Positions 1 to 9,249 of a stretch of 64,000 bases of DNA are shown one piece after another. Source of the DNA: Lunularia cruciata (Eukaryota; Streptophyta; Marchantiopsida; Lunulariales; Lunulariaceae). Location of the stretch: positions 52,120,552-52,184,551 of the forward strand of contig OX419756.1 in assembly GCA_948567375.1 (NCBI GenBank), read 5' to 3'. The translations under genes were made by a program, and so were the position numbers. A model generated the notes under the pieces. That model ran no database searches, was not told the origin of the DNA, and worked only from the letters and a program-made list of their open reading frames with translations. Position 1 is the stretch's first letter; each line of letters opens with the position of its first letter.

Positions 1-1612
1 GTAATATGTTGTATGAAATCCTTCTCCAACAATTTCATTAGTGTTATTCAAAGCTCATCCAACTCCTTTGTTGAGAGCCAATAGATTGGTCTACTCATTG
101 GAGTACTTCTTGGCAATAACTCAATCTTGAAGGGAATCCCATGATAGAAGGGTAATCTCTTTGGTAGATCATCCAAAAACATATCTACAAACTCTTGAAC
201 TATTTGATCAACCATTGCTTGATGAGGTTTTGGGCCCTCATCAGATTCTCCTTGTGCAATTGGCTTGATCCACACCACCAAAATAGTTTTATCTTCCTCC
301 AAAGCTTGCTCTATAACTACTTTACTAATAAACTTTCCATCTTGGGACAGATTATTCTTAAATATCTTACTCAAAGGTGCTAGACAACCTAATCAGTAAT
401 TCTTACCTTGGTGTTGTACTTGAATTTGTTGTCAAGTCCAATCAAATTGAACCTCATGACGTTCAAGCCAAGACAAACCATAATGACATCATAGTAGAGA
501 TGCCACTACAAATCTCATATACTCTAAATACTCCTTCCCAATCTTGAATTTAACAAGATGTGAGGTAAAGAGTGCAAAGTAAGTCCTATAATCATGATCA
601 GATATCATACCTTGCATGTGAAGCAAACTTGCATAGGTCAAGCCTTCAATCCCATTAGAACTTATTAAGTTCCCAATAGGTGGCTTGAAATCTCCTACTA
701 GGATTCCTTGTTTCCGTGATCATCATATTTTATGAATTCCATTTCGGCAATTTGTTGAGATCATTTATTCTTGAATGTACATTCAACAATGTGATGTCCA
801 ATTTGGTAACAATAAAAGCAACGACCATTTTGTTGTTGTGTTTCCTTATCTGTAATGCCAAGTGATCTCTATTGGATGGCATCAATCTCCATTGGTGTTG
901 GTTTCTCCACACATGTGTAAGGTGTTGGCAAGTCTTGTGAAGGTTGAGGTCAAGACCAAGTTGTTGCAACCAAGGAATCAAAGTGCTTAGCCGATTTCAT
1001 GGCTTCCTCTAAGTGTTTGTGCTCCTGCATGGTCACTTGAATTTAGTGCATAACTTTAAACCCCTCACAAATTGATCCAGAGCTTCACCTTCTAGTATAT
1101 CTAAAATTTTCATTATGATATTCTAGAATTGAGTCATGTAGCTTTTTATATAACTAATGTGCTTTAATTCTACCAATCTATCATGTGCAACTTTTGTGGT
1201 ATTTAAAGCTTAAAATCACCCAATTATTGCACTCTTGAATTCTTCTCATATCAAGATTGGCACAGAAAACTTTGCCAATCTATTTTTCAACTCATTCCAC
1301 TCGGAATTGTCACCATAGCTTTGCCACTCCATTTAATTGGCTTGCAGCCAAGAGAATTTGTATCCGTTCATCTTGAAGATTTGTAGTTTCAAAATAACAT
1401 TCACAATCAAACACAAAATTCTCCACTATGCCCAAGAGATTCTTGCCTTCAAATACCTTGGGCTTTGGAAATTGGATTTGCTCTTCTCCTTCTTGAAATG
1501 ATACTCTCTCTACATGCTCTTGTCATGATGGTCTCATTCTTGCAACAATTGAATAAGGTGCTTGATTTGTTCTTGCATAACAATGATAACTTTGGGCATT
1601 GCTGCCATGACC
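1..1612 (-). mobile_element. E1: left-truncated Ty3/gypsy retrotransposon (gag, protease, start of RT)
   Basis: Read right to left on the minus strand, this is the 5' half of a gypsy element cut by the window edge. A gag-like start lies at an ATG near 1606 (MAAMPKVIIVMQEQIKHL), a CCHC zinc knuckle at 779-820, and a protease C-terminal segment near 440-510 (DVIMVCLGLNVMRFNLIGLD, compare DVILGMDWL of retropepsins). The linker into reverse transcriptase is at 48-374 and contains ELLPRSTPMSRPIYWLS, the usual lead-in to the Ty3/gypsy RT palm. Frameshifts and stops interrupt it throughout, so it is a dead copy. It is a different family from E2 next to it, since the linker and knuckle differ. RT, RNase H and integrase would lie left of the window. 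Confidence 0.82.
779..820 (-). other. E1 gag CCHC zinc knuckle
   Basis: The minus strand reads CFYCYQIGHHIVEC, a perfect CX2CX4HX4C retroviral-type zinc knuckle that packages element RNA in the nucleocapsid. It is intact although its surroundings are frameshifted, and it fixes the reading frame of E1 gag here. Confidence 0.85.
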
Positions 1613-1676
1613 ACAACTCTATCAAACTACTTGCAATTGTCTAAGTCAACACATAGATACAACATGTCCACCGTAT

Positions 1677-1778
1677 TGTGCGTGTATACATTGCTACACA
1701 ACATACATCACTGTCAACATCATACACTATAGAAGCACAACTCACACATAAATCATACATAGACTCTAAAGTGCCACA
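1677..1778 (-). repeat. Partial tandem copy of the LTR start (repeat A1)
   Basis: About 100 bp here match 2236-2319 closely, sharing the strings catcatacactatagaag and catagactctaaagtgccac. On the minus strand both start TGTGGCACTTTAGAGTC. The copy at 2319 is preceded by a purine-rich tract, so it looks like the true LTR start. This second copy follows the end of that LTR directly and then runs into the 5' leader of E1. Confidence 0.65.
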
Positions 1779-1780
1779 AT

Positions 1781-2319
1781 AATCAGATTGCTTACCACTC
1801 TCAACTCAACTCAACTTAGATCAATACTTGATCTGTCACTCTATAAACTGCCAACAACTGGGCACTAATCACAGTCAAGCCACACCCACTCTAGCTAAGA
1901 GAATCCAAGTGACGCTCGCTGGCCTCTATCCACCATAGCCAGGAACTCGAAGTCTCAACATCAGAGAAGTGAGCTCTTTGGAGCTGCACTTCAAAAGTAT
2001 ACCCCTGGACTCAAGCTAGGTCTGAAACCCTAATGGTTCTACTGACAGCACACTCAATGGTGCAAATGGTGCAAAGTGACGGTGGGCCACACCGTGAAGT
2101 CAGTATCCTGAACATGAAATCTGACCGTCGGAAAGTAGTCTCTAAGAAACTGCTGAAATAACTCTAACTACTATCATTGGAACTCCAATGTCCGAGCAAT
2201 CTAGATGCGACACTACAAATGGCATGATAGCTATCGTGCATATATACATCACTATCAACATCATACACTATAGAAGTACAACTCACACATAAGTCATACA
2301 TAGACTCTAAAGTGCCACA
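1781..2319 (-). repeat. 3' LTR of E2 (539 bp)
   Basis: About 450 bp (1781-2230) reappear at 11972-12425 in the same orientation with scattered substitutions, for example around cagagaagtgagctct and ctgaaataactctaactac. On the minus strand the unit starts TGTGGCAC just after the purine-rich tract AACTAGGAGGGCGAT, as expected for a polypurine tract and U3 start. Its other end (aatcagattg on the plus strand) lacks a clean CA. It lies downstream of the E2 integrase and PHD finger, so it is the 3' LTR of the minus-strand element. Confidence 0.7.
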
Positions 2320-2488
2320 ATCGCCCTCCTAGTTGGCGGTTAGGTCCTTCTAACTCCAAATAGCCATCTACTCTAAGTATATGGTATACCCTATAATGGG
2401 CAAAGATCAGGAGGCCGGGTGCTATGGAGCCCCATTGTTAGTTGCCTATTTGCAATCTATACCATATAAAGAATGAACTAGCTATAAG

Positions 2489-3031
2489 TCAAGTACATTT
2501 AGGACATAACCACTATCCTTGAGGAACCACCGTGAGGGGAGGAGTCATACATGCCATATGACATCCTCTTGAACAGCTATCACACACTAACATAGTAGTA
2601 GCTCCACCAGAAGAGCCACATAACATACACCTCAAGCCTGCACGTACAAGTGCCAAGCTTGGGTCCATAGTACCATCAATGTTTGGGAGGTGGCATGGCA
2701 CACAATTGCACACATGATCCTTCCAAACAACATCATCACGTCCTTCTAACACAAGGACTCCAGATGGAAAAACCTCATGCACTCTCAAGATAGTGTGGCA
2801 TGTTGAAACATCAAGTGTCGTTGGTGCTGTCTGATGTAGATATACATAATCTCCTAGATGAAATTGACGGATTGAGGGTCTATAACCTCCTCCTTGAATG
2901 GTAGCATAGCGTAAAGTATCTCTATGCTGATCAATCACCAAGTTCTCAAAGGCCATCGGCATCACTCTCCAAAAGATCTCTGCCCATTGAGAACATGCGC
3001 TCATCCATACATCGGGGTCATCCAAGTGCAA
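2489..3031 (-). pseudogene. E2 integrase C-terminal region with PHD finger
   Basis: This is the last part of the E2 polyprotein. The segment includes a beta-rich integrase C-terminal module (ILRVHEVFPSGVLVLEGRDD) and ends in a PHD zinc finger at 2495-2629. The finger has Cys at residues 135 and 138 (CMLC), 150 and 153 (CDSC), His158, Cys161, then WLCPKC with the last Cys pair. This is the C4HC3 pattern, with the conserved Trp two residues before the seventh ligand. One in-frame TAG (2513-2515) sits just before that Trp; removing it from consideration leaves the finger complete, and the frame ends at TGA 2489-2491. PHD fingers usually bind histone H3 tails, so an integration-targeting role like that of chromodomains is likely by inference. 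No chromodomain is present here. Confidence 0.88.
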
Positions 3032-3291
3032 AACTACAATAGCATCTTGACAAATGGCTGCAGGTAAATCTAGATCTCATCCATAAAGTAGAAAGTACAT
3101 TGAGAAGAATGCTAAGGAGGCTTGCCGGCTGAATTGATAGCCCATGGCCAACCAAGGTAACTAGAGATCCCAATCTCCCGGGTGGCTTCTCTGCAAACCA
3201 TACTTTTGCAAACCTCTCTTCACCGTCTGAACCACTCTCTTTGCTAAGCCATCTGCCTCGGGGTGATCTCAGGATATAGTACGATGATCAA

Positions 3292-3912
3292 TCAAAACCT
3301 TGTCACACAAGACCTAAAACCCTCCAAGAACTTTGTACCCTGATCAGTCAAAAACTCAGCTGGTGCACCAAAATGACTAAGAACTTGATCCAAGAATGAG
3401 TAAGTTGTCTCTTCACTAGACTTGTCAGGAAGTGCCACCAACTCAATCCACTTGGAGAAATGCTCCACCATCACCAAAACATACGGATGATGTCTCACAG
3501 TCAACGTTAAAGGTCCAACAAAGTCCAAAATCCAACGATAACCCAATCCCATGATAGTTAATGGGTGTAATTATGGTGTAGGAGCATTAAATGATGCTCT
3601 AACTTGATCACAAACCACACATCTAGCAACAAACTGTTGTACCATGGTCTGCATACCGTGCCACCAATAATGAATCTGGAGTAAGCTATATGTATGCTTT
3701 ACCCCAAAATGTCCTAGCTCCTCATGAGCATGACGGACCAATTGTGGTCTTTGAGATGGAAGTGGTACTACTTGCACTCTACCATCCTCCCATACACGCA
3801 AAAGGTGTTTGCCCTCCAATTTGAACCGTCTGGCTTGCTGAAGAACATGGTTTTTCTCCTTGGCCCCAACTATGCCACCCACAACACTAGTGCAAAGATA
3901 GTCCATCACCAA
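3292..3912 (-). pseudogene. E2 integrase zinc domain and catalytic core
   Basis: The integrase N-terminal HHCC domain lies at 3571-3912, with the His pair around HAHEELGHFGVKHTYSLL and the Cys pair in RCVVCDQVR. The catalytic core follows at 3292-3552: WILDFVGPL carries the first catalytic Asp and FLTDQGTKF the second. The expected third acidic residue falls after the frame break at 3292. The enzyme would insert the element cDNA in the nucleus. A short frame break separates the two parts. Confidence 0.87.
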
Positions 3913-4060
3913 GACAACATCATGAATGTCTTGATGAACTATGCCAATATCTTCACGCTCTGTATCTATGACCTCAATAACTCCTCATGTATGCACTGAG
4001 AGAGATACCACCAAAGCCTCTAAAAATATACACAAAAAGGCCGATGCATGCCAACCTGGC

Positions 4061-4348
4061 ACCATCTCCTCATCTGTCTCACCATGCCAATGTGCTCCGG
4101 TCTGATCTTGCTAGCTGGGACATGGGTTTCTACTCAACCCATCTGCATCACGTTTCACCACTCCAGGTCTATGAATAACCGTGAAATCATACTCATGTAA
4201 AATCACCATCTCCTCATCTGTCTTACCATGCCAATGTGCTCCGGTCTGATCCTGCTAGTTGGGACATGGGTTTCTACTCAATCCATCTGCATCACGGTTC
4301 ACCACTCTAGATCTGTGAACAACCGTGAAATCATACTCTTGTGAAATC
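4061..4348. repeat. 144-bp tandem duplication in the E2 RNase H region
   Basis: Two adjacent units, about 4061-4204 and 4205-4348, share accatctcctcatctgtct and catgccaatgtgctccggtc with few differences. The period of 144 bp is divisible by three. The duplication therefore repeats 48 codons in frame, including the C-terminal RNase H motif HxxRDADGLSR. Confidence 0.85.
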
Positions 4349-4352
4349 AAAA

Positions 4353-4390
4353 CCCATCATGCAAGCTTCCCTGAAAGCTTGCACGATGGG
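4353..4390. repeat. Inverted repeat (hairpin) in E2
   Basis: The arms at 4353-4368 and 4375-4390 (CCCATCATGCAAGCTT and AAGCTTGCACGATGGG) pair over 16 positions with one mismatch, around a 6-base loop. A further partial direct copy of the right arm follows (gcttgcacaatgggc). The role is unknown; it may be a by-product of the nearby duplication. Confidence 0.7.
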
Positions 4391-4927
4391 CTCTGATTTT
4401 ATAGGCTTGCACAATGGGCTTTGATTTTAAACTCCATCAACCACTTCAGTGGCTGATGATCAGTGATGAGAATAAAGAGGGTTACCAAATAGGTAACATT
4501 GGAAATATGCTACTGCTCAAACTGCTGCCAAGCACTCTCCCTCATATGAACTATACTTTGTCTCCGCTGAATAGTTGGAGCAACTAGCATAGGCCACCAC
4601 AAACTACTTCCCCTCATCATGTTGGGTGAGCACCACTCCAAGCCCCAACATACTCCAATCAATATGAACCTAAAATGGTAGTCCTCTGATCGGTCTCCTC
4701 AAAATAGGAGTAGTTGTCAACCTCTCCTTGAGCTCTTCAAAAGCTCTCTCCTACTCATCTCCCCAACACCACTCCTGTGTAAGCTTGGTCAGCTTCGTCA
4801 GGGCCTTGGCAATGGCACTAAATCCTCTAACATAGCAGCAATAGAAGTTTGCCAACCCAAGGAATGCTCGCACTCTGCTCACATCCGTAGGCCAAGGAAT
4901 ATGTGCAATAGCCTCCACCTTGGTCTG

Positions 4928-5720
4928 CTAAACACCAAGTCCTCCGGGGTAGATAGTGTGACCTAAATACTCAACCTGCTCATGGAAGAACCTACACTTC
5001 CCAGGATGTAATTTGAGTCCATGAGACCTCAGCCTCTCAAACACCTCCAACAATTGTTTCTCATGCTCCTCCACAATAGTGCTATAGACCAATATGTCAT
5101 CAATATAGCATCGAGAAAAATCCAATCCAGCTAGGATCCTATCCATGACCCTCTCAAACTCAGCAAGAGCATTCTTTAACCCAAATGGTAAGAACCTCCA
5201 CTGATATAACACATCCTTGCCGTGAGGATCAATAACCCAAAATGCTATCTTGGACTTATCCTCCTCCCTGATCGGCAACTGATGATATCCCACTCGAGAT
5301 CCAAAGTATTGAAGACCTTTGCATGCCCAATTGTATCAAAATCTCCTTTGGTGTAGGCATGGCATACCGGTCAGCCCTGGTCTGTTGGTTGATAGGACGG
5401 TAATCTCCACACATCCGCCTATTTGTGTAGTTTCCATGCATATCCTTCTTGGTTGGCATCACTATTGTTGATGCATACTCTCCATGTGAAATCTCCATCA
5501 AACCAGCCTCAAAAAGGTCACTACTCCGGCTCTGCATCAATGTCCTCTCCATCTCACTATATTGATAAGGACGTCAAAAAACTAGTGTATGCTAGTCAGC
5601 TCAATCCGTATACAAGGTCCCTTTAGAGCACCCAAATCCTTCATCTTGAAGACAAAACAACTTGTGTGGCTCCTCAAGAACCTCCAAACCCTCCGTCTTT
5701 CCTCTCCAGTAAGCTTGGGT
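4928..5720 (-). pseudogene. E2 reverse transcriptase
   Basis: The Ty3/gypsy RT is recognisable in two overlapping frame pieces. The N-terminal linker and fingers (5256-5720) include LGALKGPCIRIEL, then VMPTKKDMHGNYTNRRMCGD and YRPINQQTRADRYAMPTP. The palm and thumb (4928-5293) include GYHQLPIREEDKSKIAFW, LPFGLKNALAEFERVMDR and the catalytic box CYIDDILVYS, with both Asp residues kept. A frameshift near 5290 separates the halves. It would copy element RNA into cDNA in cytoplasmic particles. Confidence 0.88.
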
Positions 5721-6125
5721 CCAAGATCTGGCTCCCAAGTATCCTCTATAACAAAAGATGTCCTGACTGGCTATTACACTGGGCCCTTGGGAGCAATAGT
5801 ATCATGCCCCGAACCACTAGAGGTCCCAACCTATGTGTGAAAAACTCCCTCCACTCTGGCTGCAAGCTCCACACGTCCTCTAGCTGCATCCCAAGTGGAC
5901 CAAGGGTGTAATCCAAGTAGCCCACACTCACCTGGATGGACTCCAAGTAGACCACTCTCCCTAGTAGCTATTGGTTGTGTCCCAAGAATACCATGTCCAC
6001 TCGGTCCATTGCTCCCAGCATGTGCTTGAATCATCTCAATAGGCATAGGGCTCACAAGTGTCTGAGTAGTGATGCCTATCAAGCGCATCCCACGCTACTC
6101 TACCAAGCCAAGGCTCATAATCTAG

Positions 6126-7110
6126 GTCAAACAGTTCAGGTCCATAGCTTGACCTAACACCTGATACTTGGAGGCCTTTGACACTGCTAGAACAATGGTA
6201 ATACCGGTGCAAAAACCCATCGCTCGCTCTCTCTCATCAGCGTTGGGCTTCACCAATTGCTGTAACTGTGAGTCCCAAACAAGTCCAGGTCCTCCCTCTC
6301 AAAAAGCATGAGAGCTTGAGAAACTCATGAGTGTGGTTAATGCGGCTCTAGGCTGTTCAACTAGGTTCACCATTGCCGTAGGTGACCTATCAGCCACTAC
6401 CACTATCTGAGATTGATGCCTAACATCCAAGATATCATCAACAAGGATGTGGTCAAGTCGATGAATCCCATCATAAGCACACTATAAAACCTCTCTGGGT
6501 AAGAGGTTTATCCACCAAAGACAAAGATGATGAGCCTGTGATCCCACTCTAGCTGCATCTAAAAATACAATAGGTCCCATCCAAGAGTGGACCTGATGTG
6601 TACTCACCATCACTCTGGTGCAAGAATCACCTATCAAAGGAATGTCCTCCAAAAGGTAAGCTGGAGAAACAAATTGATGAACTTGGAGATATTGTAGTAT
6701 TCGTAACATCTCCCAAAACACACCAGAACAAGGATCTTGAAGACCCAAACCTCTACCAGCACGTGTATGTCCTTGACATGGCCATCCAGAAATCACCAAA
6801 TGAATGGGCCCATGTCTCTCCAGATCATGCGCTCCCAATAAGGAAATGTTTGTTGGTAGGGCCTTTTGATAACCTTTGACTGTTGATATTGGTAATAACT
6901 CTGGACATCGATAGGCCAAGTGTGCCACATGATGTAGAGAGACTCATCTAGCAGTCTCATCTCTCTCTACATACAAGTACCTCTGTACTCGTATACCCGC
7001 ATGTAATACTGTAGCTAATCCGGTGCTAATTCCACTGAACAACTCTAATAGACATATCCTCTCTATTGGATACTACCAAGCAATGAGTGTGGTATCTAGA
7101 GGTGTCAAAG
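6126..7110 (-). pseudogene. E2 C5 cytosine-specific DNA methyltransferase domain
   Basis: In one minus-strand frame this stretch encodes a C5-cytosine DNA methyltransferase. Motif I is LLELFSGISTGLATVLHAGI (about 6995-7050), the SAM-binding loop. Motif IV is GWPCQGHTRAGRG, with the catalytic Cys codon at 6776-6778 inside Pro-Cys-Gln. Motif VI is YLLEDIP in place of ENV, keeping Glu at 6647-6649. Motif VIII-like sequence DAARVGSQAHHLCLWWINL is near 6490-6560. The end is ADERERAMGF (motif IX region) and QVLGQAMDLN (motif X-like). About 80 residues lie between VIII and IX, leaving room only for a short target-recognition region. In-frame stops at 6944-6946, 6482-6484, 6299-6301 and 6122-6124 make it non-functional. 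It lies between protease and RT. The enzyme would methylate cytosine in DNA using SAM; which sites cannot be read from sequence. Confidence 0.9.
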
Positions 7111-7446
7111 TAATCGACTTTGGAGGCTCATCTTCACACTCATCTCCTTATAGTACAAAGGCTCCACTCCAAGCCTATTGCACCAACTGATCTGCATGCT
7201 ACTGCAACGCCTCCTCTGAACTCCACAATGGAACATCCAAGGTGGATGGAACAATCCCACTTGTACTCCAAATCCAAGTGATCTCCTCTAGTACTAGAGT
7301 ATCCTCTGCATGGGCGTTCCCCTCCAACAAGTCACCAGGCCAAGTAACTGCACCATTGAAAGCTAAAACTGATACTGCCATGGTCTCGGACTGTAGTGAG
7401 CCAAGACTGCCACTACTAAAGCGTTAGTAGGCAACATACCTATCCC

Positions 7447-8094
7447 TCACCAGATTGCCAACCTATAGGAGGCTATCTCCTCCCAATAGTCAATATTGAA
7501 ACCCATGGGGTATAACATTGCTCTCCCAACTAGCACATCATATGACTTAGCTATTGTCGCAATAGCCTGAGCTCTCACCACCAAGCTATCAGTCGGATGA
7601 CCAGGCTGAACTTGGATAACAAGCTCCCCACGTGTGATGTACTGTGTCCAACCACCACCTAGAGATGTTTGGATCTGAAATGGATACCTCTCCACCTCGG
7701 TCTTTTGTAACTCCAGATCAACAACTACAACCTTCCCCAACATAAGGGGTTGCGCACCAGAGTCTAACAAGACTCTTTGTGATATATAGACCTTCCCTGA
7801 AGGTCCCACCAAATGGAAAATCCCCCTTTGGTTATCCAATAAGACAACACCAAGTGTAAACCGCAATCTCTCAAAGGCCGGTCTGGTTGGCAACTCCTCT
7901 AGTCTAGCCGCTACTACTTGCCATAAACCACTGGTCGCTGAATGGATCCCATGCTCCTCAACCAAGTCAGCTCCACTATCAACCACCTTTGCTCTAGTAA
8001 TAGGAACCACAATATCCCTACTCTCACACAGCATGGCAGCCAAACAGAATAGTGGGGTTGGGTCAACTCCCAATGTGTCATGTAAACATGTCAT
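7447..8094 (-). pseudogene. E2 aspartic protease (retropepsin)
   Basis: The segment carries the retropepsin active site RVLLDSGAQPLMLG, followed about 80 residues later by SYDVLVGRAMLYPMGFNIDY, the usual C-terminal YDVLLGR..L box. It would cut the element polyprotein. Upstream it continues into a gag-protease linker (8095-8303), which is separated from gag by the solo LTR. Downstream, about 340 bp of weakly recognisable coding sequence leads into the methyltransferase domain. Confidence 0.85.
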
Positions 8095-8303
8095 TGGCCA
8101 AAAACAAAGGACGCCACATAATCAGCTGAGCCTTCCTCAACATCATGCTAGACTCAATTTGTGTAGTGGTAGTAGGTGGCTGACTAGCAAGTAGTCCATC
8201 ATGTACTCCATCACCACCTACCACACTTGCATTGGGATGTCTAGGAGCCATGGATGTCGTCTGCAATGCCTCAAATAGTGTGAAAGACTGGGGAAGTCTG
8301 ACC

Positions 8304-8982
8304 TGTAACACCCATTTGTGCATGTGTGTGGTATTATGATAGTTAGCTTGGTATTATAAGTACTTGAGAGATATTTTTTATATAGAGATAAAGGATGGTT
8401 CTACATTAGTCATGATTAGCTAAAGTTAGTCATAGCTAAGATGGAGGGGACCTTACTTTAGAGGAAGTGGAAAAGATGAGCACCACTATTTTGGATTTTA
8501 GTGTGTTGACTTAGTATTATTCATAGGTGTTTGGCTTTGAGGAAAGAGTTGAGAACTCTTGGGCCCGCAAGTCTTTTTGTTTTGGATTCTTCTATAGCCC
8601 ATGTGAAGGAATCCTTGACTTAGTGGTTGGGTCAAGATAAGGTCACATGCTTAGGGGAATATGCCCATGTGAATGGATATTCCTTTCTACTTTTTGACAC
8701 TAATTGACTTTACCCTAGTAACTTGAGTTACTCCAGTAATTAGTAACTTTGGTTTGTAACTATTTCACAAGTATATAAACAAGGAGTGAGGAGGTACTCA
8801 TCATCTTTTCATTTGCAATTATCTCTCTCTCATTGAGTTCTCTAGTGAGCAATGTCTTGAGTCTTGGAGTGTTAGCCTTGGAGGAGTATGATGGAGTTGG
8901 GGTTCCTTGCCTTCTTAGTCCATGGTGCGCTACCATATAGCCATCAGAGGTTCATCTTGAGTGAGAGATAGGTCGGCTCACA
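8304..8982 (+). repeat. Solo LTR (TGTAACACCC family) inserted in E2
   Basis: This 679-bp unit starts TGTAACACCC and ends GGCTCACA, and is flanked by the exact 4-bp duplication GACC (8300-8303 and 8983-8986). Related copies are at 49174-49341 (truncated, plus), 52117-52803 and 60979-61665 (both minus, the LTRs of E5). It has a TATA-like tataaac at about 8773, and no internal element sequence is left. It most likely arose by recombination between two LTRs. It splits the E2 gag-protease frame, so it arrived after E2. Confidence 0.9.
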
Positions 8983-9249
8983 GACCTGTCTCCCAACCTC
9001 TCCTCTCTGTGGGTCCAACTCCATTGATGCTCTTCTAGGCTCTTGAGCACGTACTGCACTCCTAGTCATTGTTGTAGATGCATCCACTTGTGCTGCTCTG
9101 CACATGAAGTATAAAGCATCTCTATCACCAGCATATGAGATGGAAGCCTCAACATCCAAATTTGATCTCCTCTAAGCAATGGCCATAGTAGCCAATCTTT
9201 GATCCAACTGTTCAATCTGAGTAGTCATGGTTGTATCAGAAGTAAGGGC

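Larger units (their letters stand above)
4060..4927 (-). pseudogene. E2 RNase H region (degenerate)
   Basis: Between RT and integrase the minus strand encodes RNase H remnants in shifting frames. The clearest is the C-terminal stretch HEYDFTVVHRSRVVNRDADG followed by LSRNPCPS, the usual DALSR-type end of gypsy RNase H. That end is present twice because of a 144-bp tandem duplication at 4061-4348. Confidence 0.7.
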
